From the NCBI RefSeq assembly GCF_040581485.1, contig NC_090133.1:25074139-25138138 (forward strand): a DNA stretch of 64,000 bases, in the 5' to 3' direction. The notes beneath the pieces are model-generated. The model saw nothing but the letters and a program-made list of their open reading frames with translations, was not told the origin of the DNA and did no database searches. The position numbers and the translations under genes are program-made. Shown in pieces: positions 1-13,600 of the stretch. Within the stretch, counting starts at the first letter, position 1, and each line of letters begins with the position of its first letter. The stretch comes from Linepithema humile. Its lineage: Eukaryota > Arthropoda > Insecta > Hymenoptera > Formicidae.

Positions 1-3000
1 TTGAAGGCGACCGGAGAGACTAGTAACCCAACAACAGCCTCCCATGTTTTGAATAATGAACGATCGCCGCCGCCATCGCAGTCATCGATTTGCTATCGGA
101 CCGCCGCCGTCAAATTGTGCCGGCCGCACTATTTAAAATGCTAAAGACGCGGCCGGCGCCCGGACAAGGGGCGAATTCGCGCAGAACGCGAAATTTATGC
201 ATCTGCCTACCGCCGTAAATCTTCCGCGGGAAATGAAAAGCGTCACGTCGCCGCCGAGATATCCGTCTGAGAATTGAAATGGTTGCGGACGCTACAGCGT
301 TTAACCCTTTCAGTCTGAATGACGACAGGCTGCGATACTATACGAATCATTTACATCGTGCTACATTCCATTATGCCGACTATCGGGCGGAGGGAAAAAA
401 AAGAGATGTGAGCGAAACCCATATATAAAATCTGTGCGAATATATTGATGTACGTTTCTTTCCTATCAGATAATGGTTTTTTTTTTTTTTTTAATAAATA
501 CAACTGTGATGTAGTACTTTATCTGACTTTCCAAGATGCGTCAGGTCTTTTAAATGGAACAACGCCGCTTTGTTCAGCTGCGATTAAGATGAACGCGCTT
601 ATTATTGTAGCCACATGCACGCGAGTTATCGGTATTATAAGGCCTATGGAACGCGTCATCGCGCGGTTATACAATGTTGCTGCGTTATAAACGCGAAGGC
701 TGCTTTTCCATTGTCGCGAATAGAAAAAGCGCCGTAGTCACTCTCATGTACGACAATATAACTGTAGAAATATCAATTTCGCATCTTCGCCGCGCCGCGG
801 CGATAATAACATTCTAATGTCGTGTGATCCATTTTTTGATGATCTATATGACGCGCGTAAATTTACGATTTCCGTCGGGATGTCGCATAAATCGGTGAAT
901 ATAGCGTGGGCTTTAACGCATCGACGGTTATGTCTATTTGATATTCCTTCCTCTACGCAGAACACATTCAGACCTTTTGTAATACAATTGCAACGAGAGC
1001 CGCAAGCGAGTTTCGTTATATTTTTTTATCCACGTGTCTAATTGTAGGACTTTTCAAGTCACTCGCGAGTATCAAATATTAATATGATTATATTAATAGA
1101 TGCTACGGTATGTGTGCAACCTGCTAAAAAAAATTCTTCAATAAAGCTCCCGAAGCTTGAAAACTAAATAAGTGTAAAAAGTGAGACTAGCGTAAAAACA
1201 TCCCTTTACAATGAGGAGAATGGAAGCAGAAAGAAGGACATAAAACCGAAGTTCCTAAGAACCGCCATTTGCATCCCTAATGCTTTGACTTACGGAACTA
1301 TCGATCACGACGCTCATATTTTTCTCAGCCGTCGTTAAATTGATTTCAACGACGTAGTTTTTCATCACCGACGCTCGCGATACAAAATGCGCGGTATAAG
1401 GGGCGCCATTTAAGGTTCACATCGATTATGGAAATACAGATTTTGGATCCCTAACAAATGAGTTCGTCGGTGCAGCAGACGCATTAACTAGATTATGCAT
1501 CCTCGAGAGATGGTCGCAGTGGAAATAGAAGGAAGTACGCGAGCAACGGTGGAAATCACCATAATTGTGCAGTCGTTGCATCAAGTATTGCGACTTACTA
1601 TGTCACTGCGCGGCGAACATGGAAATATAATTTGACCGCAATTTGGACGACCTAAAGATAATTTCAAAATTACTTTACGCGTCTACGATGGAATCTTTAC
1701 TTCCTTGAAAAAGTTTTCGTTGGAAATTCTTGGTTTAATTTAAACAATTCTATGTTCTTATTGTAATAACAGTATAAAGTTTATTGAATTAGCAAAGCTA
1801 TCTCAAAATAGATTTACGTGTAGAAATTGGTTTCTTTTTCCAACCCACGCTTTTACAACACACATTTGACCCAATTCTTCAGCATGTGCTATTTAATATC
1901 ACCACGACGACTGCAAACAATTAAATGTGTTACAAAAAATATAGGTCAAAGATTGTGAGAAGAATATACATTTTCTGCCGGAAAATAGTGAAAATGCTTT
2001 TTGCGAAATAGCGGATGTGGATACAGGCGCGTTTATCTGAATAACCATTCATGCATGCGCGGAACTATAACAAATGGAGGTAGAGACAGCTGAATTACCA
2101 TCTACAATTCCTACCGTGCCACGACGTGAACAATCTTCCGGTAGAAGGACCTCGTTTACCTGAGCATCGAAGTTCGAAGGATATTCTATTGTTCGACGGA
2201 ACATAGTCCGGTGTGTGCGGAAACAGTTAGTCCGTTTAGACAATAATTAGTCCTCAAGGGAAAACGACGATAGACGAAGGCAAGTGCTTAATTGCTGCCC
2301 CTCGGTAGCCGAGCGTGGAGATAGGTGCTTCAATTGGTGCCATAACGAGAAAGTGAGACAGAGCGAAAAGGTATCTCATTGACCTTACCACGTTTACCCA
2401 CTCCATCCAATCTCTTCATGCCATGGTGTGCGTTTACATAATGAACGAGATTACAATCTAACAAGAGTGGGCGGAACGCGTCCGAAAAGAGATTATCCAA
2501 CATATGTTAGTCGACTAATTAGTTTAAATAAACTAACGGGAAAATAACTTCTCTCGTTATCCATGACATTAACAAGTTAAATATTTACGATAATAGATGT
2601 AAATGTTTGCGTCGCAATTATGTACAAAGTGTATTAATTGCAATATGCATAACATAGTTGGAGATATAATAATTGCATCGTAAAATAAAAAAATTAGCTT
2701 AGTCTTTTCTTCCCATTTTCATTGACGAAATCAAGATTGACGATTTTTCGATGGCTTTGATAAGAAGACGTGTTCAAAAACGAAACAAGCACACCTAGAA
2801 TAAATAAATTCTGTCCGCGATTCTACGCACAGTTCAGAGTGTCAGAAGTTATACAGTCACGTACGAAATGGAACAAATTGAATTTTCAGTGAAAGGTACA
2901 CGTGAGAAATACCCAAAGGTGTGCTATCTCTTTGAGTGATTGTATTTCATCAAGCGCGTATATAGCACGCATATTATACAGGTATTACACGTATTATTAA

Positions 3001-5211
3001 CACAACTTCGAAATTATATATATATTTCTTAAGAAAAAGTTTCACCTTTTACGCGTCAAAATTCATATTTTCAAAATTTACTTGTTTGCAGACAAATAGA
3101 AAGCTGGAAAGTCGTCCCAGAGGTACGTACGTACGCAAACATACAAATGAATGTAAGATAAACATGCTGCGTACACTGCAAATGCTTTGCACAAGTTTGC
3201 AGTAAAACTTTTATATTGAACAACTCAGAAAATATATATTTCAAACAATTATGTTTAACTTTTTAGCACGTTAGAAACGTGAAAATTCTAAATGTATTAT
3301 TTGTGTCGTCGCTTTCGTATAAATCCGTAAGGCAAAAGACTATACATGAAAATTGGTTATACATCGGTAATCGCAAAGAAAAGATGGATTTATGACATAC
3401 ATCAAATAAGATTTCCCGTACTCGGAGCTACTTCTCTCTCCGAAGTCAACGCGTTCCGAGTTCTCGAAGCAAGCGTTCAGAATTTTGACGCGTGAAAAGT
3501 TTCCAGCGTAGAATTGAATATACGGACAGCTCACGTCTTCTTATCGTGCGCGAACGCGACCGGAAAAGTTCCGAAAACAGAGGAGAACATTATCGGAGCA
3601 TCGGCGAGTAATGTCTGAAAGTTGATACGTTCAACCAAGCGCGAAGATTCTATAATTTGCAGGTGAACTCGCAGAAATTTTCGTTTCACGTTTTACCAAA
3701 ACCGTCATCTTGCGCTTACGAATCCGGCAAACTTTCATGGATGGAATACGCGATGCATATTTAAATTAATTCTGGATATACTCGGAGCGTAATACGAGGA
3801 CGTTCCAGTACACAATACATCCAAAGATTTCCTTATGATACCGTCAAAGTGTATTCGGAAGCAGTAACGGACGCTTATATAGATGAAAGTCGGTCATCGA
3901 TCAAAGGTGCAACGGAAAAAAGGCAGTCAAAGGACCGCAACACACAAACTATATCGAGTATCCATTATGGGCTTTTTATAAAAATGCTACTTTTTCATCA
4001 ATTATGTTAGCATTTTTTATACAAATAAAAATGTTTTATCATCCGCCTTATTCCTTTTGCCTACGATTTTTCCTAAATTTAGAGATAACGCTTTTTTTTA
4101 CGTAGAATAATAATATAGAGTACGTCAAAAGTATTACTTGGTAAGAACAAAATTGATGCTAAATACAACAATTTGCGGCAGCTAGTAACAATATCTCTTT
4201 AATTTTCACATTACCTTTATTTAATTAATAACAAATTTTGAATGCGGACGTGAATACATCATTATCCATTATGATTGGCACATATGCTCTGAATAAACTT
4301 ATTAATGTCACATCTATTTTCCTCTATAATCACCATTACAGGCATATTATATCTTCATCTATACTATTTAGAATATAAAATATCATGTATTTTAATATTT
4401 CTTTCATAATAATAATAATATATAATGCAATATTAAAATCTTGATATCATTACATTTTAAGTACACTTTCAATTAATTTTTTTGTTTTTTCGCATAAAAA
4501 CTGGCGCGCGGTATATTTTTAATGAATATAAAATAATAAATATAAAAGATATTAATTTGCAAAAAAGCACGTTACATATATTTCAATAGTGAATTTTTTT
4601 TTTAAAGTTATACATACTAAAAGTGTGAAACGGTCAGTATAAAGGGAACATGCTACGAGCAAGATAAATGAAATGGTATGTTGCGAGGTGTAACGTGCTC
4701 GTAAATCAAGCAACAGTCCTCTGATGGATCGCCTTTAGCAACCTTTACATTCTTTTTTATTATTTATATCTCTTTCCTTCTTCCATCACCGAAATCTGGT
4801 TTGCATGGTTTGCCATAATCCAATCTCTTGCGCAACAATGATTCATGCCTTAAAATATGACTTGCCCTTTGAAGTAAAGTGCGTGTAATATTTCGAAATT
4901 TATATATGTGCAATCTATCATCTTAAGATGAAACAACGATAATTATGGCACGGATAAAGACTTGTTCCACCTAATGTAATGTTGTAAAGCTCATAGTGCT
5001 AAAAACACGAACTAATTGCTGCATAAACAGAGCTTTGTTTTGAAATAATAATACGCGCAAATAAATCAAAATTAAAAACGTTGTTAAAATATAAAGCCCG
5101 TCTCGTATTTGAGCCGAGACAGAGGTGTCGCTACACTAAAAATTAAAAACTGTTTTATGCAACGCGCACTGTTTCTTTAACGCCTCTGCTTGCCGCAACG
5201 GCGTACGCTAC

Positions 5212-5242
<31 letters not shown>

Positions 5243-8200
5243 GACACGAAATAATGGGCTGCGGCAAATAGTGCAATGGCCGTATCAGTGAATTTCAAAC
5301 GTGAACGCGAAACGTGAACGTTATCGCGTTTTGTGTACATGTTTTCTGCCACGGGGGATTGCATTTGAAGTGATCACGGGTTTAAATCGCGGTCGGAGAT
5401 GTTATCCATCAATACAGCAATCGCGCCTCGTAATAATTCCGCGCATCGCAAAACACGAATTCCCTGACCGACACGCTCCATAACGTAAAGGGCAGAGTAA
5501 CGAAAGAAACGCAAAGGAATGATAATAACTGTCGTGCCAGACGTTGAAAAAACGTAATGTCGACGTCTGAGATCGGCGCTTTTTGGTATGAAAGGCACGT
5601 AAACCACGCGACACTGTAAAAGTCCCAGACAGGACGACGACGGTTGCCAGTATCTCCGTCGTGCGACCCGCCTCAGTAGAGTAGAAGTGGCATAAAGAAA
5701 AACGGTGAGACGCGTTGCAGGGCGTGCTTGATGGTCGGAGAAAGGCTTGATAAATTGGGTTTCTCGCGATTACGGTGCCGTTAGGCGACGTAGCGTCGCT
5801 CGTACAATCCGCGAGACTAAAGGGTCCCCCGATTCCTGTCTTTCTCCACCTCGGAGCTCGAGAAATATTTAAGCCATTCTATGTCCTGGGAATTCTTGAC
5901 GTATCTCATTTGGTTAAAGCATAGTGGTAGAGAATTTGTCATACGTTACATCACAATTTGTGTATATAAAGATAAATCGTAACGTAGGCAAAGCGTACAT
6001 GCTTAATGGAATGGTTGATATCAGGGATCCAGCATTAATCAGGTTGTACAACAGAATCGCGAATTAGAATATCTGCAGTAATAACGATATTTTAATTCAA
6101 ATATGAATATTGTTTTTGTAGAAGATAGTACAACAGGAAGCTGAAATGGAGTTAACGCTTAATCCCTTAATTCAAATCGCCAGTAATGAAAAATTATTTC
6201 TGAATTAAATACATTGACACCGCACAAACGTGTGAAAGCCACAACTGAGAGAAATTACAAAACATCAGATGCATTATTCCATAGATTAATTAGGTATTTT
6301 ACAATAATGATATATATGTAACAATAGAATAAATAATACAGTAATTTATCATTATTATGGTTATTAAAATATGTAGAAAGTGACTGCACAGAATTTGTAT
6401 TTATTCCCACATAATGAAAGTTCTTCATTAACTTGACATCAGTCTTTCTTCCACAAAATTACCAGAGCATTGGTTTGCGAAAAAAAAAAATAAATTTTCA
6501 GAGTCATTCAAAATTTAAGACACCAGCATTTCGACACCTTTGACAAAAAGTTTGTTCTCGACAAAAGGATACATTTACGATGCTTGGACACCTGCTTTAA
6601 AATGATCTTGCGTATATACCACGTACAATACCGTTGCAGCGTAATGCTTCTAACCCACATTGGGAACTTTATATACACAAATGGTGATATGATATTCCAC
6701 TGGGATCGTCTGAAGGCATTTACAGGTAACAACATTAACGGAAATGCCCGAATACGTATGCTTGGGCACAGACCAATGTCTATTGAAGGAAGCTTACACA
6801 TCACGTTCTGGACCGTTCCAATGCTGCAATGGCACGGAACGTAGTCCAGGATCTATATCCTTCGACTGGTCTAACTAACCGTGTTGCGGTCGTACTCGCA
6901 GCTGCGATCTACAGATGCGACTGCCACAACTACGTAGTAATCTCATTTACAAATTCGTCAAAGGAATAGCTCGGAGATATGGAGCTACATCGCCCGGCTA
7001 TTATCTATCTCTCTCCCTCTTGTACGCACAACATACAATACAATCGGCCCTGTATTACTATGGGTGGATAATGAGCTTCCGTTCATTCATTAAGTTCAAA
7101 TGCTATCACATTCCAAATCCCGATGAAAAGCTCCGAAGTACAATAGAAACATAAATGTTACGTCGTGAGTTTTCCTATCTGCGACTGCACTTCAATCTAT
7201 TATAATGCAACAATCATGGTTTCATATGGTATTCAAAAATTGCAAGGAATTTGCCAGCTTTCATGCTATTCGTTCATACAAAGCTCAAACGAGCGGAAGT
7301 TAAACACGTTTGAGCTCTATTCATTCTACACTGTGGTATCGCAGAACAATGAAATTAACGTTTCTACGTCTCTTATGCAAAACTCTTCAAATTAGCTTGT
7401 AAATGTTAAGCGGTACGCCGAAGAATTTAATTTTAAAGAAATCAAGGAACTCTTTTATTTCGCATGATTTTCGAAAATATTCAGTCAACGGCACATGTCG
7501 CGCGTAGCGTATATTGGCGACATTAATTCCTCAGTATTGAGCGAACTGGTTTTCCCAACAAGTGCAGTAGTACGTTTTCCATTATTTTTGCGTACACGTG
7601 CGTTGCATTCTGAGCGCAATCTCTCGACCTAGATGCAACTAACAGATCATACTTTGTACGATCCAATGGCGTGGACCAAACGCGGGCGATTTGCTTTTCT
7701 TGCGAAATAAACGCCTGCTGTCGCACGCAGGTATACCTTTACGTAAAATTTCAGCCCCGGAAGGGCCGGCGCGATAATGCGGGAGCAAATTTCCGGTTGT
7801 CATGTATAACGGAATTAGATTCACGCGCGATAGTCACCTCCTCCCCGGTATATTACGACGCCAGGATAAAACGAGGGATAAAATAGAAGTCGATCCTTTC
7901 GCGTTATCATTCGTATGCACACAAAAATTCAATTGTCGGCCGAACTTTCTGTTAGTGAAAATTCGCGAATACTTGAGAGAAAATATATTGATTCAATGTG
8001 CGGTAAACTAAAAGAAAAACTTTTCCAATAAAATATTATATATGCAAAAATAAATTGTTTAATTTCAGGAAATTATAATGGTTTAGAATTGATTTAAAGA
8101 AATTGAGCATTCGCTTGCCGGAATATTAATTATATCCTTGTATTAGGCTTTAGCATGGAAGGATTCATGTTCACTAAAACGCTTTGTAAAGTTAGGTTGA

Positions 8201-8806
8201 CAGTGAACACTAAGTGGATTTGTCTCAAATTTTGCAACAAAACGATTTCAGCAAATACGTTACGATTAAATCCAATTTCAATAGATAAATGTATAAAAAT
8301 TTTATACAAAGTAGATTAATTTATTTTCATCAAATATAGTCTTCAAATCTGTCCATTCGTCTATAAAGTTAGATCCTAGCTCAAAATGTAACGTTAATTA
8401 TTATTCTCTAAATAATTTTCTAAATTTTCTCAATTTGATTTTAAAATAATGTGAAATTAAAGTTAGCAATTTTTTAACACAAATGAATTTGGTTAAATGG
8501 TTTTTTCGTTTGATTATCAAGAAGTAATCAAAAGATTACGATTAGCGAATGATGACTGTGCTTATTTATCTTTTCTGATAAATGTTACTTGCTTTTCAGA
8601 CATTACTATTAATTTTATCGATGGCGTCGTTTTTGTTCATTATGAGCCGCACGTGGATCCTGAGGATTATAACATCTACGTCTAACGTTTAAATATGCGG
8701 AATAAATTGCGCAACCTCCGAGCGAGAAGCGACGAACAATAGTATCTCACTCATCTCACTCGGACAAAAGCTGTCGACGTGTTGCAGATGCGCGAGTGCG
8801 CTTTAC
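1..8806. other. No gene recognised; mostly intron-like AT-rich DNA
   Basis: The first 200 bases are CpG-rich, but the only open frames there are short. I searched the minus strand for CASK PDZ/SH3/GK exons and found none. Open frames near 6508-7395 on both strands and at 8497-8685 show no family likeness. On the minus strand this is downstream of the exon ending at 8807, so it should be intron if that exon is real. Confidence 0.5.
5211..5242. repeat. (TA)n microsatellite
   Basis: Alternating TA run interrupted once by CA. Confidence 0.9.
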
Positions 8807-9535
8807 CTGCGAATGCGAATGATACTCAGTGCCGGCGCCGTTTGGAAATCTGAATCGGAAAGGGCTGTGCACGGGGCAATTCATGCGAAACGGGCTCTCT
8901 GCCGGCAATCTGGGCGGCGGATGAGTGTGCGGGCCAAAAATCACGCAGTCCATCGGCATGGGTCGTCCGGGCGCGTGGTCGAGAGATCTGCAGGAATAGT
9001 TCATAGGTCGCACGGCCGGATGCTCGATCGGCGGTCTGCCGGAGTGCTGCGCTTCGTGCTGCTGTCGATGCTCCAGCAGCCGCGATATGTGCTCGACCGA
9101 TCGACAGCCGTGCTCGTGAGGCCTTCCGAAGTGGTGATCGTGCACGTAACTGGCGTGATCCTTGAGCCGACAAGGGTGCTCTATGGCGCGCATCATACGG
9201 CGATCCATTCCGCTGCTCATGGTGCCCGGCGACATCGAAGACGAACCGGCGGGATGATCCACGACTGATCGCGGCTGTTCCGTACGTATCTGCTCCATTG
9301 ACCTGCTCATTCCTTCCAGCGGTCTCATGGACTGATGATGCTCGACACGCATTGGATCAGGCGGCGGCTGGCGTATGATGGAGTCGATCGATCTCATCGA
9401 CTCCATCGATCTCATTGCCTCGGTCGAGCGCATGCCGTGCTCGATCGGACGCATCGGCGAGGGATCGGTTGATCTGCACGGCCTCTCCCAGCATCGCGGT
9501 ACCGTGGCCGCGCCGCTACCTCCGCCGAGGATTCC

Positions 9536-9580
<45 letters not shown>

Positions 9581-9619
9581 ACCTTGAGGCACCCAACCGC
9601 CCGCGTACGGATGATCCAT
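8807..9619 (-). CDS. First coding exon of an unrecognised protein: poly-Gly plus [C/M]R-x-x-[D/E]-H repeats
   Basis: Open frame of 271 codons from ATG 9619 to phase-0 donor CAG|GTAAAG. The protein begins MDHPYAGGWVPQGH, then a run of about 15 Gly encoded by a GGC repeat. The rest is built of a degenerate six-residue unit: CRSTDP, MRPIEH, MRSTEA, MRSMES, MRSIDS, MRPLEG, SRSMEQ, MRAIEH, CRLKDH, CRSVEH, CRSLDH. His, Arg, Met and Pro are strongly over-used. The end is SPFRFRFPNGAGTEYHSHSQ. An in-frame TAA 12 nt upstream fixes the start, and a short upstream ORF precedes it. No family recognised. It shares the M-[N/D]-H-P start and phase-0 donor with 25814-26425, suggesting alternative first exons of one transcription unit, whose common exons would lie beyond coordinate 1. 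Confidence 0.6.
9534..9578. repeat. CCG/GGC trinucleotide repeat encoding poly-glycine
   Basis: About 15 nearly perfect CCG units on the plus strand (GGC on the minus strand), read in frame as poly-Gly near residue 15 of the exon at 8807-9619. Such coding triplet repeats usually vary in length between individuals. Confidence 0.9.
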
Positions 9620-9631
9620 TGCGAGCCGCTG

Positions 9632-9676
9632 TTAGCGCGCTCGTTCTTGTAGCCGCATGGCCCTGTCCGGTGCCAT
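9632..9676 (-). other. Upstream ORF in the 5' leader of the 8807-9619 exon
   Basis: ATG at 9676 opens a 14-codon frame (MAPDRAMRLQERAR) closing at TAA 9632-9634. The stop lies 12 nt before the main ATG at 9619 and is in the same frame. Upstream ORFs commonly reduce translation of the main frame. Whether the leader includes this segment depends on the unknown transcription start. Confidence 0.4.
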
Positions 9677-10650
9677 GATTTTCTTTTAACCGACGCGACG
9701 GACTGACGCGTCGCTGCGTCGTCGCGCACTATCACTCGCGAGGGTCGACGCGCGCTGTCGCTGGCGCGTCACGACACGTCACGTCGCGGGGCGCGCTCCA
9801 GATCGGCGGGATGAGAACGGACACAAGACAAACGGATCGCGGTTCGCGTGACGTACAGGCGCGGAAAAAAGGACACAGAGAGAATAACGCGTAAAAACAC
9901 GCCGGAGACAACAATCAGATCGGACGGGAGAAACGCGAGCGAAGAACGAGGCCGAGAGACGACGGATGCGAACAAAACGCGGAAGCGAGCGTGAACGGAG
10001 ATCAAAAAGCGTGAAACGAAAGTGAAACGTCGGGACTATCCAACGGTTTTCTCGCGAACGAGAAAAAAGTTCGAGCGACGGAGAAAGCCGTGAGCGAGTG
10101 CGGCAGCGACGGATAACCGACGCATCGCGATGCCGCGCTCCCCAACACTGAGCCTCGCAGCCTCGACTGCCGCGCAGTCCCTCCACGCAAACCAACCGAC
10201 CGACCCACTATCCTCGACGGCCACCCACCCGCCACCTAGTCATCCCTCCTACACGTATACCCTACCATACCCCGGCGTGTCTCATCCGCCAGCATCACCA
10301 GCCCCTCAGCAGCAACGCGGTTCTCCTTCATCCCTCTGGACCGCAATGTTCGCCCACCGCCTCCGGTTCGACTCTTATCCTCCTCCCGCCTGTTCCCGCC
10401 GACCTTCTTCCTCGAACTCAGCCGCAATTCCCCTTTTCTTCCTTTTTCCACGAGGTGCCGCTCCTTCTCGTAATCCCCCATTCTTGTTCCTTTGCCTCTT
10501 GCTGACGTTCCTCGCCAACAACCACCAAATTCGCCGATTATCATCTCTTACTCTATTCACGCCCGAGACTCACCTTCGCGATGCGTCTGCTCACTGTTTC
10601 TTTCGGACATCAGTCTTCCTGATCCCTTCCGTCTTATCTCGATAGCAATT
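9677..10650 (-). promoter_or_regulatory. GC-rich candidate promoter/5' leader upstream of the 8807-9619 exon
   Basis: About 1 kb of CpG-rich DNA upstream of ATG 9619 on the minus strand, in contrast with the AT-rich flanks. Long open frames here on both strands are Arg/Ser/Pro-rich composition artefacts. The position fits a GC-rich insect promoter and untranslated exon. The transcription start is not visible. Confidence 0.4.
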
Positions 10651-13600
10651 TCCTCGTCATTCGGTGAGTGGCAAGTTGAAATTGATCACGAGGGTTATCG
10701 AAAGCTCGAGGCGTCGGTCCAGAACAGGAGAGAGCGATGTGCATGATTGGATACCGAATACCGGGGACTAGGATGCGTCCCATATGTCGAAGGCGCGTGA
10801 ATGAAAAACGAGCGATCGATTCCTCCACATAGGTGGCTCCTCTCCTCTGACGCTACGTCTCATTCCCGTACATAGCAACCCCCAATTCCCGTGTCGCTCG
10901 AGCTTTAGACGAATGCTCGTACAGTGCTACTAATTATGCAAGCTTTGCCCGTTACAGTGCAATTTGTTCTCTCCTTTACCTTCTACTTCAGTTACTTACA
11001 CAAGTCACTGTTGACTGATGTAAATACAAAATAAATTTATTTCAGCGATTAGTGAACGTTTAAAAATATCGTAGTTTGAAAATTATTCTTGGCGATAATC
11101 GCATTGAGTAACGGAGGACGAATAATTTACAGATTCTAAAGGGAGAAGCAATGTCTTAATATAAAATTTAATTTAAATTCAGGACTCGCGTGATCCCGAT
11201 ATGAATAATATATATATATATAGGGATGCTCCTGATTGAGTGATATTTCCTGAAACGAATGTACACTGTGCTAATAAATATTTTACAAATATACAGAAGA
11301 AACGAATATCTTTCCTGAATACAAAATACAGAGAAAATAAAAGATAACTTTTTTTTATATTATTTTTTAATAACAAATTCATTGAGTCAATATTTGAAAC
11401 AAATATCGAAAAAGATTCTTATATTATTATTATTGTTATCATATCACAGTTATCGCACAATATTTGTGTTGCTAAGTTTGAAATAAAAATTTTGTTGCAG
11501 AAAAGCTTTAAATTTAATCGAAGAATTTTGTCAAAAATAAAAAAAATATATAATACAGTAGAACAGTGGAATGTTCTATGATGACCATTTCGGAATTTCG
11601 AAAGAGAAAAAAGAAAATATTGGAAAACTTGTTCAGTTGCAGAATGACATTGGGTGTTTTCGTACAAATTGATATCGGATGATATAAATATTAGTCAAAT
11701 CAAACAATCTTTCTCACAATGCAATTAATACGCAGCAGAACTTTCAATCTGCATACTCGACACAAATCAGCACGGCTCTTGTTAAATTTCTACGATGATT
11801 GAATAGCTACGTTTTGTAAAAACGTTCAATTTATATTGATATAACTTAACTGTGTAGAATCAAAAGGCTCCTATTCGCGTGTACGATATTTCGATTATTG
11901 AATTACACACCGCTTGTATGCCCGTGATGGACTCAAAAATTGACGTAATATCTGATTTCCTCATACGGATGTAATTCTCGATGTAAGTACAAAATAGTCA
12001 TCGAATTTCTTTGATTATCCAAATTTATCTTATTCAAGAGTAATAATCCTTGCTATTGATTACCGTATTTTCTACGCTATTCAAGTTAAGTAACATAATG
12101 AAAGTACGTGAATCGCCTCTTTTTAAACCGAGATGATGCAAGTTAAGTTTCTAGTTGCAAACTAAACAGGCATTTGCCATTACATCCTACGTCCTGAATA
12201 ATTCATTGCTTAACGCCAGCGGTGTAACCCTTAAATGCATTCTGTTACTATTCGGTAACGATGCTAATTTCCCATGCACACGGCACCCTCACGATAATCT
12301 GAAAGCAGTTTTGGCATATCCGCCTAAAGGTCTCTGTACTGTTTGAACAGTGCGTAGCTTGAAGGATAATGTCTACAATCGTTTCAAAGTTTGATGAAAA
12401 TTTATAAACGAACCTGATAATGATTTCTGCATGGTCACGTTTACATTCTCCCAGCGAAAACATGACATGCTAACCTACATTCCAAGGCTGACCTACATAA
12501 TTCGATATAAAAAAACGTCGCGCCGCAAAGTCTTCCGCATCCCAATATCGTCTGTATCGATCAAACGATACATGTCTTACAGAATTGCAATTAACGGATT
12601 ATTACAATTAGTATTACTTCCCCTCGTAGCGAAGCTGCATAACAAAATAAAATAAGATTTCTGATTTTTACATAAAACACAAATTGAAATGTCTGTTCGA
12701 GTAAAATGTTTTGGCAATGACAGATTTTGCATGAAAATCTTCGCAACCTTCTATCAACTGCAATGTGCAAAATAAATTATTGAAAATATTCAATGATCCA
12801 TATTGGCATGCGGTATATTGAACAGAATTTGCAGAATTTACTGACGGCATATGGCATCAATATTTACGGCATTACAACGAATCGCATTAAACTTATATAA
12901 ATCCATAAAGCGGATTTACAGATAGTCATCGATACTGCATTAATCTCTAAGAGAATCAATGAATTTTATCATATATTATTCAATAGATCAGATTAGCCAT
13001 CGACATTTTAGCGATACTAATTATGATAAATATTTTGCACGAGATTAGCATTTTATAAACTAACTAATTTCGTAAATTTAGCTCAGAATTAATTTGACAA
13101 TTCTGATGGTTTGCCATATTTTTCGAAAGATTCTGTTACTAATTGCATTCAAGTATGTATGGGTCACTTACATAAAACGTCCTTGTCCTATTTGCGAGAT
13201 CTCCGTGCAATTTGCGGGATGGAGATGCTTGCCAAAGTTTAGCTTTGTCACTCATAAAATTTATAGTCCCTCAGAAAGTTGAAATAAAAAATATTTTATA
13301 TTAAAATAATTACTTTAAATGAGTTAATTTAATTGTGAGTTAGCACGGATGTAATGAGCGAAGAACGAGGACGTGGGTTAACGAATTAGAAATGTCATTA
13401 ATATTCCTCACGATCACGCGATTAATTCAGTCCATTACTTTGGGCGTCGTAGAACTTACGTAACTTCTGTATTAATATTCGAATTAAAATAGGAGCATAT
13501 ATTTTTTTATTTCAATTTTCGCAAGGTAATTTTTTTATTTTTCTAGAAATGTTTAATGCAAATAAAGCAGGTTAATAATTTTATCGATAAACAAATCCAA

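Noticed and set aside
1..200. CpG-rich start of the window as a possible exon
   Set aside because: Only short frames on the minus strand, and no recognisable CASK or other protein sequence.
6508..7395. Cluster of open frames on both strands
   Set aside because: Considered as a receptor or transposon remnant; no motif could be recognised and frames conflict.
8497..8685. 62-codon plus-strand frame followed by AATAAA near 8700
   Set aside because: Composition is protein-like and a polyadenylation signal follows, but one short frame without homology or splice support is not enough.
8813..9268. 151-codon frame on the plus strand
   Set aside because: Shadow of the minus-strand repeat-coding exon, whose regular hexad pattern is the better reading.
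10360..10375. tRNA-like B-box word GGTTCGACTC
   Set aside because: No A-box at proper distance and no cloverleaf pairing; a similar word at about 22285 also failed.
10130..10645. 171-codon open frame, plus strand, Pro/Ser-rich
   Set aside because: Lies in the GC-rich promoter-like block upstream of the 8807-9619 exon; composition explains it.
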